39,826 nt of DNA from a candidate division FCPU426 bacterium (GTDB lineage Bacteria > Oederibacteriota > JAUXIB01), in assembly GCA_030621225.1 (NCBI GenBank), contig JAUXIB010000004.1:1-39826 (forward strand). The letters are read 5' to 3'. Position numbers and translations under genes: made by a program. Numbering within the stretch: the first letter of the stretch is position 1; every line of letters begins with the position of its first letter. The notes under the pieces are model-generated. The model searched no databases. It had not been told where the DNA came from and was given only the letters and a program-made list of their open reading frames with translations. Positions 1 to 8,220 of the stretch are shown here, one piece after another.

Positions 1-7
1 GCAGCGA

Positions 8-343
8 GCGCCACCAGCCGTAGGCTGGTCAGTAGTGGCGTCCCTCTGCGGGCGCCACCAGCCGTAGGCTGGTCAGTAGTGGCGTCCCTCTGCGGGCGCC
101 ACCAGCCGCGGGCTGGTCAGTAGTGGCGTCCCTCTGCGGGCGCCACCAGCCGTAGGCTGGACAGTTAGTAGTGGCGTCCCTCTGTGGGCGCCACCAGCCG
201 CGGGCTGGACAGTCAGTAGTGGCGTCCCTCTGCGGGCGCCACCAGCCGCGGGCTGGACAGTTAGTAGTGGCGTCCCTCTGTGGGCGCCACCAGCCGTAGG
301 CTGGTCAGTAGGCTGGTCAGTAGGCTGGTCAGTGGTCAGTAGT
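8..343. repeat. Tandem palindromic repeat array (three 44-bp units, then three 48-bp units, then a partial unit with 12-bp sub-repeats)
   Basis: Unit gcgccaccagccgtaggctggtcagtagtggcgtccctctgcgg starts at 8, 52, 96, 140, 188, 236, 284; terminal taggctggtcag x3; each unit contains CCAGCC-N3-GGCTGG inside CGCCAC...GTGGCG. Confidence 0.95.
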
Positions 344-360
344 TAAGAAAGGAAACAACC

Positions 361-1353
361 ATGAAGAAAATACTAGTAACCGGCGGTGCTGGCTATATAG
401 GCAGCCATACCGTAAGAGAACTACTTGATAACGGGTACGAGGTAGTTGTCTACGATAACCTTGAGTCCGGTCATAAAGAAGCGGTAGCTAAAGCTAAATT
501 GATCGAGGGCGAGCTGGCTGACTCCGGTAAGTTGCAGGCGGCGCTTGAGGGGATAGACGCGGTTGTTCATTTTGCGGCCTATATATATGTAGACGAATCA
601 GTAGCTGAGCCGGCTAAATATTACCGTAATAATTTCAGTAACGGCCTGGTCTTGCTGGAGGCGATGCGGCAGGCAGGGGTGAAGAAAATAGTTTTTTCTT
701 CTACTGCCGCGGTTTATGGTGAGCCAACGGAAATACCGGTAAAGGAAAGCTCTCCCACCCAGCCGATCAATCCATACGGACATTCTAAGTTGATGTTTGA
801 GCAGGCACTGGACTGGTGTTGCCGCGCTTATGAGATGCACGGCATCAGCTTGCGCTATTTCAACGCCAGTGGCGCGCACAAAAGTGGTGAATTGGGGGAC
901 GCTCACCTGGTGCAGGCGCATTTGGGTACCGCGGCGATCAAGGCCGCCTTGGGTGAACTATCGGAACTAAAGATATTTGGCACGGACTGGGATACTGCCG
1001 ATGGTACTTGTACCCGCGATTACATCCACGTCTCCGACCTGGCCCGCGCGCATATTCTGGCCCTGGAAAAGATCGAGGAGGGGGAGCCGCACCGTGTCTA
1101 TAACTTGGGCACCGGTAAAGGGGTATCGGTAAAAGAAGTGCTGGCTGCTACCAAGAAAGTTAGCGGTGCTGATTTCAAGGTAACGGAAACCGGCCGCCGC
1201 GCCGGAGACCCGCAAGCGCTTATTGCCAACGTGGACAAAGCACGCCGGGAGCTGGGCTTTGAGACCACCGAGAGCGACATCGAGCATATCATCGAGACGG
1301 CCCTGCGCTGGCATCAGCGGCATCCGAAGGGATTTAGCGGCGGTAGCTCGTAG
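361..1353 (+). CDS. galE: UDP-glucose 4-epimerase
   Basis: GGAGYIGSH Rossmann motif, YGHSK (YxxxK) catalytic motif, extended SDR epimerase pattern over full length. Confidence 0.96.
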   Translation: MKKILVTGGAGYIGSHTVRELLDNGYEVVVYDNLESGHKEAVAKAKLIEGELADSGKLQAALEGIDAVVHFAAYIYVDESVAEPAKYYRNNFSNGLVLLEAMRQAGVKKIVFSSTAAVYGEPTEIPVKESSPTQPINPYGHSKLMFEQALDWCCRAYEMHGISLRYFNASGAHKSGELGDAHLVQAHLGTAAIKAALGELSELKIFGTDWDTADGTCTRDYIHVSDLARAHILALEKIEEGEPHRVYNLGTGKGVSVKEVLAATKKVSGADFKVTETGRRAGDPQALIANVDKARRELGFETTESDIEHIIETALRWHQRHPKGFSGGSS

Positions 1354-1536
1354 CTCGTTGCTTCCCGGGTTAGCTACCCGTGTCCCGTGTCCTGTGTACC
1401 GTGTACTAATTGTTTACGACCTACGACATCCTAAATGCGATATCCATGATAAAGTTTGGCAGGTTTAGAAGGTTAAAGGTTGTTTGCTTAGTAGTGCGTT
1501 TTGCTAAATTCAGAAGCAGAACGAGCTACGAGCTAC
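1343..1536. repeat. 194-bp element bounded by 17-bp perfect inverted repeats, overlapping the galE stop
   Basis: GTAGCTCGTAGCTCGTT (1343-1359) and AACGAGCTACGAGCTAC (1520-1536) are exact reverse complements. Confidence 0.7.
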
Positions 1537-1578
1537 TAACTGCGAGCTACAAGAACGGACGCAACGCCACACACGATA

Positions 1579-2232
1579 ATGGATACACAATACAAAGACT
1601 TAATAGCAATCGCCCGCAAATATTTTAAAGGCGCCCGTGGCAGCCACGGCTGGGATCATGTGGTCAGGGTCTGCGGGCTCTGCGAGGGTATAGGCAAGAA
1701 GGAAGGCGCGGATATGTCTATTCTGATGCCGGCGGCTATTCTCCATGATATCGGCCGTCAGGCCCAGGATGAAGCCAATGGCAAACTGTGTCACGCTGAG
1801 CTGGGCGCGAAGCTGGCTAGGCGCATACTAAACCAATCGAAGATTAGAGAGAGACTTGCCCTGAGTAAGGCCGAAGGCCGCATCGAAGGGGTGGTGGAAT
1901 GCATAAGGACGCACCGCTTTCGGGACAAGAAAGCGCCGGTGAGCATAGAGGCCAAGGTGCTTTTCGATGCGGACAAGATAGATTCCCTGGGTGCGGTGGG
2001 CGTGGGCCGGGCCTTTCTTTTTGCCGGCGAGGTCGGCGCGCGCCTGGTGAACAGTGATAAGCTTAAAGACACACGTTCTTATTCACGGGAAGATACCGCT
2101 TATCGGGAATATATGGTAAAACTCCGCAAACTTCCGGCAAGGATACGCACCAAGACCGGGAAAGCCATCGCCCGTCATCGGGCCAAAGTAATGCGGCAGT
2201 TCTTTAAGGAGTTTATGCAGGAAACGAGATGA
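1579..2232 (+). CDS. HD-domain phosphohydrolase-like protein
   Basis: SHGWDHVVRV...AAILHDIGR HD-motif arrangement. Confidence 0.9.
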   Translation: MDTQYKDLIAIARKYFKGARGSHGWDHVVRVCGLCEGIGKKEGADMSILMPAAILHDIGRQAQDEANGKLCHAELGAKLARRILNQSKIRERLALSKAEGRIEGVVECIRTHRFRDKKAPVSIEAKVLFDADKIDSLGAVGVGRAFLFAGEVGARLVNSDKLKDTRSYSREDTAYREYMVKLRKLPARIRTKTGKAIARHRAKVMRQFFKEFMQETR

Positions 2233-2246
2233 TTTAACCGTTCTTC

Positions 2247-2335
2247 ACACCCGGTGTGCATGTCGTTGGCTCACCGGGTGTGAAGAGGTTGCGGTAATAA
2301 GAAGCCACGCTGTACAAGTTTTAGCAACCCCAGAG
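2247..2335. repeat. Interspersed palindromic repeat, short (unfilled) copy
   Basis: cacccggtgtgcatgtcgttggctcaccgggtgtgaagaggttgcggtaataagaagccacgctgtacaagttttagcaacccc; longer copies at 2961 and 5463. Confidence 0.85.
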
Positions 2336-2430
2336 GTGTGGGACACTTCGAATGTGACAACGTGCTGGTGATATGATACACTTTAATTGGTGGTTACTTC
2401 ACAAGATCTGTCGTACATAGGACATAACAA

Positions 2431-2724
2431 ATGAGATTCGAGTGGGACAGGAAGAAGACAGATTCCAATATAAGAAAGCATGGTATTTCATTCGAACAGG
2501 CGGCATTTATTTTCGCGGATAAAAATTCTTTGTCGCTATATGATAAGGAGCGTTCCCGAGAAGAAGAGAGATGGATTACTATGGGCCTATCTCCCAAAGC
2601 CGGAATAATTGTGGTCGCGCATACGTATAGAAAAAAGGACAAGCAAGAGTTTGTAAGGATAATCTCCGCGCGCAAAGCTACTAAAAAGGAGATCAACCAG
2701 TATCGCGGTAAGAAAAAGGGATGA
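2431..2724 (+). CDS. brnT: BrnT-family toxin
   Basis: FEWDRKKTDSNIRKHGISFEQAAFIFAD...RIISARKATKKEINQY is the typical BrnT pattern; followed by a small antitoxin-like ORF. Confidence 0.88.
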   Translation: MRFEWDRKKTDSNIRKHGISFEQAAFIFADKNSLSLYDKERSREEERWITMGLSPKAGIIVVAHTYRKKDKQEFVRIISARKATKKEINQYRGKKKG

Positions 2725-2728
2725 GAAA

Positions 2729-2938
2729 ATGAAAAAAGAATATGATTTCTCGAAAGCAACGAGGGGCAGGTTCTATCAAGCAATAGGAAACTTGGAGCTG
2801 CCGGTCTATCTTGATAAAAAGATTGGCAAGTTCTATGCGGAGGTCGCAATTAGGCGGAAGACCGAGCTCAGAAAGGTCGTTAATATCATTCTGAAAAAAG
2901 AAATGAAAAGCCAAGAGGAGATCGGCGTTAAAAAGTGA
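2729..2938 (+). CDS. BrnA/CopG-like antitoxin
   Basis: 69 aa, starts MKKEYDFSKATRGRF, 4 bp after the BrnT stop. Confidence 0.75.
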   Translation: MKKEYDFSKATRGRFYQAIGNLELPVYLDKKIGKFYAEVAIRRKTELRKVVNIILKKEMKSQEEIGVKK

Positions 2939-2960
2939 CCATTGTGCTAGGTTAAGGGGG

Positions 2961-3150
2961 CACACCCGGTGTGCAGGTCGTTGGCTCACCGGGTGTGGGA
3001 AGGTTGCGGTAATAAGAAGCCACGCTATAAGAATTCTCTGGCTAACGCCCGTGTCTTCTTGTCCCGATTAGGTTTGGGTATTTTGGCTTGCGGGATAACG
3101 CTGTACGCTCTACGCTATACAAGTTTTGGCACCCCCAGAGGTTGCCGGGG
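2961..3150. repeat. Interspersed palindromic repeat, long (filled) copy
   Basis: Same frame as 2247-2335 plus internal ataagaattctctggctaacgcccgtgtcttcttgtcccga... segment. Confidence 0.85.
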
Positions 3151-3168
3151 TTTTAATAAGGAGGGGGT

Positions 3169-4092
3169 ATGAAACGTTTTTTCGCGGCGATTTTGGTCTT
3201 CTCTCTTTCCATATGTATGCTTTCTGCTGATCCGTGGCCCACAAGCGCTACCATTGGAATAGGTTCGCACGCTCCATACAGCATATATTTTAATGGCACG
3301 CTCGTTGTGGAGATGCTGCGTGAAGGTACGGGAGAAAGCACTACTCACAAACATCCGGTTCCCCTGGAACTATTGGCAGAGGGAAAGAACGTTCTTTGCA
3401 TTAAGACAGCGAACAAAAAAGGGGCGGTCGGGGATTACCAGTTGGTTTCCTATGTGTTTATATTGAATCTTGATTCCGATAAGAGAAAAGTGGTACACGT
3501 CGATGGCGCCGGGAAGATCATGACGCTATATACGGATGGTAGCCGCGAGCCGGCCCCGGACCAGCAGGGGAGGAAATGGAACGAGCTCTCTTTTGTGCCA
3601 TTAGGGAAAGCCGGCTGGGCGGAGCCGAAATTCAAACATGCTACTGGTGGTCTGGGGGTGCATTCAGTAATGTTGGGGCGCACGCGCGTACCGTTTGTTA
3701 TGGTTGCCGAGAAGGGAAAACTGAAGACCAAGACGGATAGCTACTATTATCGCCATACATTCGATCTGCGTGAAGTACCTGCAAATCTGCCGGAATATAG
3801 TTCGAGCAGGCGGAGACAAAAGACGCCAACCCGTTCGCACAGTAATCAGTTGATCCAGCAGGCCGCGAGTATGAAAACACGGGAAGATGTCACTGCCTAC
3901 GTGAGGAAACTCAAAGCCGCCACGGGCGGCGACCCCGAGAATCTGAAACTGTATGAGTTTCTTGGTTATTATTATTTGTACCTCGGCGATAAGAAAAGCG
4001 CGCGGGAAGCTTACGTGAGATACCTGAAACACGACCCGGGGAATAAGGAAATAGAGAAGCTGCTCAATGGTGATTCGTTACGTGTGGAATGA
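3169..4092 (+). CDS. Secreted protein with C-terminal TPR-like repeat
   Basis: N-terminal signal peptide MKRFFAAILVFSLSICMLSA; C-terminal LYEFLGYYYLYLGDKKSAREAYVRYLKHDPGNKE; resembles 31375-32229. Confidence 0.75.
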   Translation: MKRFFAAILVFSLSICMLSADPWPTSATIGIGSHAPYSIYFNGTLVVEMLREGTGESTTHKHPVPLELLAEGKNVLCIKTANKKGAVGDYQLVSYVFILNLDSDKRKVVHVDGAGKIMTLYTDGSREPAPDQQGRKWNELSFVPLGKAGWAEPKFKHATGGLGVHSVMLGRTRVPFVMVAEKGKLKTKTDSYYYRHTFDLREVPANLPEYSSSRRRQKTPTRSHSNQLIQQAASMKTREDVTAYVRKLKAATGGDPENLKLYEFLGYYYLYLGDKKSAREAYVRYLKHDPGNKEIEKLLNGDSLRVE

Positions 4093-4100
4093 GTTGCGTT

Positions 4101-4130
4101 TAACCTCTGGGTTGTCAACCCCAGAGGTTA
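4101..4130. terminator. Repeat hairpin (possible terminator) downstream of the secreted TPR gene
   Basis: TAACCTCTGG-N10-CCAGAGGTTA; same family at 5418, 36021, 36721. No strong T-tract. Confidence 0.5.
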
Positions 4131-4154
4131 CGGGAACCGCCAGGGCAGGTGAAA

Positions 4155-4209
4155 GCCGCTTGACAAGTTATTATCGTTATAGTATGATATCGATAATAAG
4201 GCAAGCGGC
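4155..4209 (+). promoter_or_regulatory. Promoter embedded in a nested palindrome upstream of the Fic gene
   Basis: TTGACA (4160-4165), 17-nt spacer, TATGAT (4183-4188), within GCCGCTTG...CAAGCGGC and TTATTATCG...CGATAATAA arms. Confidence 0.8.
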
Positions 4210-4236
4210 TGTTTTCGTTGCTAAAAAGAGAAGAAA

Positions 4237-5388
4237 ATGATGATACAAAGGAGAAAACCTTCTGGACAGAAAAAGCGGTGCCAGGGCGGCTACCTGGCCT
4301 TCATCCCCGACCCCTTGCCGCCGGTGCTGGAGTGGTCGCGGCGCCTGACGCGTGTCCTTTCGGACGCCGACCGCTTGGTCGGCCGGTTGGCGGGCGAGGG
4401 AAGGCGTCTGCCCAATCCACATTTACTGATGCGCCCCTTCCTGCGGCGGGAGGCGGTCCTCTCCAGTCGCATCGAGGGAACGCAGGCCACGCTGGGAGAA
4501 CTGCTGGCTGCGGAGGCGGGCGCCTCGGTGGAAAGAAGCGGCGCGGACCTGCGCGAGGTAGGCAACTATGTTGCCGCTCTGGAATACGGTATCAAGCGGC
4601 TCAAGACGTTACCGCTCTCGCTGCGGCTGGTAAGAGAGCTCCATAGGAAACTGATGAAGGGCGTGAGGGGAGGGGTTGTGACGCCGGGAGAGTTTCGCCG
4701 CACTCAGAACTGGATTGGGGAGCAAGGCTGCACGCTGGAAAATGCTTCCTATGTCCCGCCGCCGCCGGATGAACTGATCTGTTGTCTGGGCGACTGGGAA
4801 AAATTTCTGCATGACAGGACGCTGCCGCCGTTGGTGCAGATAGCGCTGGCCCACTATCAATTTGAGGCGATACATCCTTTTCTGGACGGGAATGGACGCG
4901 TAGGGCGGTTGTTGGTGACTCTTTTCCTGGTCGAAAGGGACATTCTGCCAACTCCGCTCTTATACCTCAGCGCTTTTTTTGAGGCCACACGACGGGAATA
5001 CTACGAACGACTGGGCGGGGTGAGCAGTCGAGGAGAATGGTTGCCTTGGCTGGAATATTTTCTCAATGGGGTGGCACGCCAATCGGAGGATGCGTTACAG
5101 CGGGCGGAGCAGATCAATAAACTACTGCTGGCGTGGCGGCAGGCCGCGGTCGGCTTGAGATCGCGAACGCCGGCACTTCTGCTGGATATGGTGGCGGCGA
5201 ACCCGTTCCTGACCGTTAAAAATGCCGCCGAGAAGATCGGTATCGCCTTCACCACGGCGCAAAGGGCGATGCGGAAGTTGGAAAAGCTATCTATCCTGCG
5301 CGAGGTGAGCGAGGCGAAACGTGGCCGCATCTATTGCGCACGGCAGATCCTGGAGATCCTGGAGCGTCCGGCGCGGTTGTCACCTTAG
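4237..5388 (+). CDS. Fic family protein with C-terminal winged-HTH-like region
   Basis: HPFLDGNGRVGRLL Fic motif; SRIEGTQATLGELL Fic_N-type segment; C-terminal TVKNAAEKIGIAFTTAQRAMRKLEKLSILRE HTH. Confidence 0.95.
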   Translation: MMIQRRKPSGQKKRCQGGYLAFIPDPLPPVLEWSRRLTRVLSDADRLVGRLAGEGRRLPNPHLLMRPFLRREAVLSSRIEGTQATLGELLAAEAGASVERSGADLREVGNYVAALEYGIKRLKTLPLSLRLVRELHRKLMKGVRGGVVTPGEFRRTQNWIGEQGCTLENASYVPPPPDELICCLGDWEKFLHDRTLPPLVQIALAHYQFEAIHPFLDGNGRVGRLLVTLFLVERDILPTPLLYLSAFFEATRREYYERLGGVSSRGEWLPWLEYFLNGVARQSEDALQRAEQINKLLLAWRQAAVGLRSRTPALLLDMVAANPFLTVKNAAEKIGIAFTTAQRAMRKLEKLSILREVSEAKRGRIYCARQILEILERPARLSP

Positions 5389-5417
5389 GCGGCGATGTGT
5401 TTTTGTGTGATGACGTT

Positions 5418-5447
5418 TAACCTCTGGGGTGTCAACCCCAGAGGTTA
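5418..5447. terminator. Repeat hairpin (possible terminator) downstream of fic
   Basis: TAACCTCTGGGG-N6-CCCCAGAGGTTA, 12-bp perfect arms. Confidence 0.5.
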
Positions 5448-5462
5448 TGGAAAGTCTCTCTG

Positions 5463-5650
5463 TCACACCCGGTGTGCATGTCGTTGGCTCACCGGGTGTG
5501 AAAAGGTTGCGGTAATAAGAAGCTACGCTATAAGAATTCTCTGGCTAACGCCCGTGTCTTCTTGTCCCGATTAGGTTTGGGTATTTTGGCTTGCGGGATA
5601 ACGCTGTACGCTCTACAAGTTTTGGCACCCCCCAGAGGTTTACGGGGACG
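5463..5650. repeat. Interspersed palindromic repeat, long (filled) copy
   Basis: Near-identical to 2961-3150. Confidence 0.85.
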
Positions 5651-5956
5651 TTATTGCCTGGGTTGAACCTTGACCGAGAGTTTTAAACCAAAAGAGGTGA
5701 GTATTTTATCCAAGCTTTTCAACTCCGGATTTCCTTTGCCTGAAAATACTTTGTAGAGGCCGGCTCGCGAACAGCCAACTTCCCTTGAAAGGCGAGAGAT
5801 TCCTCCCTGTGCCTGGGCTACTTTACGTAATGCTTTGCAAAATATCCGGTAATCGCCGTCTTCCCAAATCGCTTCCAGGTAAGCTGCCGCCTCCTTGGGA
5901 TCCTTGAGTGATTCCAAAAGCCATTCGTTATAATCGCCGGACCTAACCATTTTCAT
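5651..5956 (-). CDS. HTH antitoxin (HigA-like addiction-module antidote)
   Basis: KVAQAQGGISRLSREVGCSRAGLYKVFSGKGNPELKSLDKILTSFGLKLSVK. Confidence 0.88.
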   Translation of the reverse strand: MKMVRSGDYNEWLLESLKDPKEAAAYLEAIWEDGDYRIFCKALRKVAQAQGGISRLSREVGCSRAGLYKVFSGKGNPELKSLDKILTSFGLKLSVKVQPRQ

Positions 5957-6299
5957 TCCCCCTTTTTTGGTAATCTTTCCAATACTGTATCGCTAATTTT
6001 ATGTCTTTGTTTTGGCTTCCCTTCGTTCCGCCACATAGAAGTAAAACTATAATCCGATCGATGTTGCTAAAGTACACGCGATAGCCAGCCCCGTAATGGA
6101 TCCTTAATTCATAAACCCCCTCACCAACAGACTTCGCGTCACCAAAATTGCCCCGCTCGACTCGTTCCAATCTTCCCTTTATCTTGGCTCGTCCCTTGTG
6201 GTCGCTAAGTGTCTCCAGCCATTCCGGGAAGGGACTGCGACCACCCTTGGTCTTGTAGTATCTGATATGTTTTTGTTGCTCTCTCATACTAGTGTACAC
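5943..6299 (-). CDS. RelE/HigB-like addiction-module killer protein
   Basis: FPEWLETLSDHKGRAKIKGRLERVERGNFGDAKSVGEGVYELRIHYGAGYRVYF; overlaps the antitoxin start. ATG at 6287 is an alternative to the upstream GTG. Confidence 0.88.
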   Translation of the reverse strand: MYTSMREQQKHIRYYKTKGGRSPFPEWLETLSDHKGRAKIKGRLERVERGNFGDAKSVGEGVYELRIHYGAGYRVYFSNIDRIIVLLLCGGTKGSQNKDIKLAIQYWKDYQKRGNENG

Positions 6300-6369
6300 T
6301 ATAGTTTACATATCGTCAAGGGCCACGGGGGTTTTTCTTTGTGGCTTCATACAATTATATTAGCATTCA

Positions 6370-6444
6370 CCCCTGACAAAAATGGGTAAGCGCGGTAAAA
6401 TAGTTTGAGTATTTAAAGTGACCCCCCCCATTTTTGTCAGGGGG
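6370..6444. repeat. 17-bp inverted repeat CCCCTGACAAAAATGGG / CCCATTTTTGTCAGGGG
   Basis: Left arm 6370-6386, right arm up to about 6443; the right-arm motif recurs next to other elements in the window. Confidence 0.75.
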
Positions 6445-6640
6445 CGATGTTAACATGGTATTGGGGGCTCCGGACGCCGGAGGCGTCCCCGTGGTTCCCT
6501 ACCGTCGGATATTATGAGAGGGAATCACCGTACGTGCCGTGCATGTCCTTCATAGCTGGCGTTTTCGTCGGTTGAAGTAATGCAGAAGAAAACGCTAACG
6601 AAGAAGGACGAAACACAAACAAGGGGGAATGAGGGACGGG
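6421..6640 (+). repeat. Structured interspersed element, copy 1 (three consecutive hairpins)
   Basis: Hairpins GGACGCC-GGA-GGCGTCC (6472-6488), GTGGTTCCCT...AGGGAATCAC (6491-6528), GCGTTTTC...GAAAACGC (6559-6595). Confidence 0.85.
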
Positions 6641-6686
6641 GCGTAGTTGATCAGGCAACTCATCAAGAAAAAGAATAGCAGAAATT

Positions 6687-8159
6687 ATGAAATCAATTTC
6701 CAAGTCAAAATATATCTCCGGGCTTAAGTGCCCCAAGCTGCTCTGGTACCTATACAACGCCAAGGATGAAATCCCTGCTTTCGACGCGGCGACCGAGGCC
6801 AGGTTCGCTGGCGGCCATGAAATAGGCGAATGGGCGAAGAAGCTCTACCCAGGCGGCATTGAGGTGGCCTACGATCCTGATAGTTACGAGGCGATGATCA
6901 AGCAGACGAAAGAGCTCTTGCCCCAGCGGATACCAATATTCGAGGCGACACTTGAGCATCGGGGCGCCTTCGCCCGGGCGGACGTACTTGTCCCGGTGGG
7001 CGAGGATCAGTGGGATATGATAGAGGTGAAGTCCTCTACCAAGGTGAAAGACTATCACTATGACGATATGGCGGTGCAGGCATATATCTTCAAGGGCGAA
7101 GGGCTGAAGATAAGGAAGTGCATGTTAGCGTGTGTGAATAATCAATACGTGCGTCAGGGTGATATCGATCCGGCACAACTGCTCAAGCAAGAAGAGCTGA
7201 CCGAGGCGGTTGAGGAGAAGCTTGCCGGGGTTGCGGATAAGCTCAAAGAAATGCAGGAGATCATCAAGCTGAAGAAGTGCCCGGACACTAAGATCGGCAA
7301 ACACTGCGATATGTTTCATAGCTGCCAGATGGAAGAGGTCTGCTGGGGCTTTCTGCCCAAGCATAATGTCTTTACCCTGCGGAGCATCGGGGCAAAAGCA
7401 TACGAGCTCTTTGAGCAGGGGGTGCTGGATGTCGCTGATATTCCCGAGGAATTCTCGCTTAGCGATAAGCAGCAGATCCAGTTAGCAGCGATACGCAGCG
7501 GCCAGGCCCAGGTGGACAAGCTGGGATTACAGGAGTTCTTGGGGCAGCTAAAATATCCGCTCTATTTTTTGGATTTTGAAACGGTCTGGCCGCCGCTGCC
7601 GCTGTTCGATGGGGTTCGTCCCTACCAGCAGATCCCTTTTCAGTTCTCGTTGCATGTCCGTGAGAGCGAGGGCGCTGAGCTTCGACATCATTCCTATCTG
7701 GCAGAGGGCGGGGACGATCCAAGACAGGAACTGGCTGAGAAGCTGAAACCGCTGATGGGGGATAAGGGTTCTGTACTCGCGTTCAACGCCCGGTTTGAAT
7801 GCTCCCGCTTGCAGGAACTGGGTGAAGCTTATCCCGAATACGCGGCCTGGGTGGAAACGATCCTGGCCCGGGTGGTGGATTTGATCGTGCCCTTTAGAAA
7901 ATTTCATTATTATCACGCTTGCCAACTTGGTTATGCTTCGCTCAAGAATATTCTGCCCGCTTTCGATAAAAAAGCTTACCAGGATATGGCTATTGCTGAT
8001 GGTGGTACCGCTAGTAGTGAGTACGCTCGTGTGACGTATGGTGATGATGTTGCTCAGGAAGACCGTGCCAAGGTTCGCGAAGATTTGGAGGCCTACTGCG
8101 CACTTGATACGTTGGCTATGGTACGACTGCTGGATGGTTTGCAGGAACTTGTAAAGTAG
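6687..8159 (+). CDS. DUF2779-type protein (RecB-like nuclease region plus RNase H-like C-terminus)
   Basis: MKSISKSKYISGLKCPKLLWY start; IEVKSSTKV PD-(D/E)XK-like motif; Cys cluster; YFLDFETVWPPLPLF and CALDTLAMVRLL RNase H-like motifs. Confidence 0.85.
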   Translation: MKSISKSKYISGLKCPKLLWYLYNAKDEIPAFDAATEARFAGGHEIGEWAKKLYPGGIEVAYDPDSYEAMIKQTKELLPQRIPIFEATLEHRGAFARADVLVPVGEDQWDMIEVKSSTKVKDYHYDDMAVQAYIFKGEGLKIRKCMLACVNNQYVRQGDIDPAQLLKQEELTEAVEEKLAGVADKLKEMQEIIKLKKCPDTKIGKHCDMFHSCQMEEVCWGFLPKHNVFTLRSIGAKAYELFEQGVLDVADIPEEFSLSDKQQIQLAAIRSGQAQVDKLGLQEFLGQLKYPLYFLDFETVWPPLPLFDGVRPYQQIPFQFSLHVRESEGAELRHHSYLAEGGDDPRQELAEKLKPLMGDKGSVLAFNARFECSRLQELGEAYPEYAAWVETILARVVDLIVPFRKFHYYHACQLGYASLKNILPAFDKKAYQDMAIADGGTASSEYARVTYGDDVAQEDRAKVREDLEAYCALDTLAMVRLLDGLQELVK

Positions 8160-8220
8160 CTGCCCTTCTTTTTTCTCCAAAAGTGCCATGTTTTGACTGT
8201 TCTGCTGATGCAAGTATTCC

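Noticed and set aside
8-343. Possible CRISPR array
   Set aside because: Units are contiguous near-identical tandem repeats with no unique spacers and no adjacent cas genes.
4218-4646. Plus-strand 142-aa ORF overlapping the Fic start
   Set aside because: Alternative frame of the Fic gene, which has clear domain motifs and its own start at 4237.
7548-8213. Minus-strand 221-aa ORF
   Set aside because: Antisense to the clearly coding DUF2779 gene; no recognisable domain.
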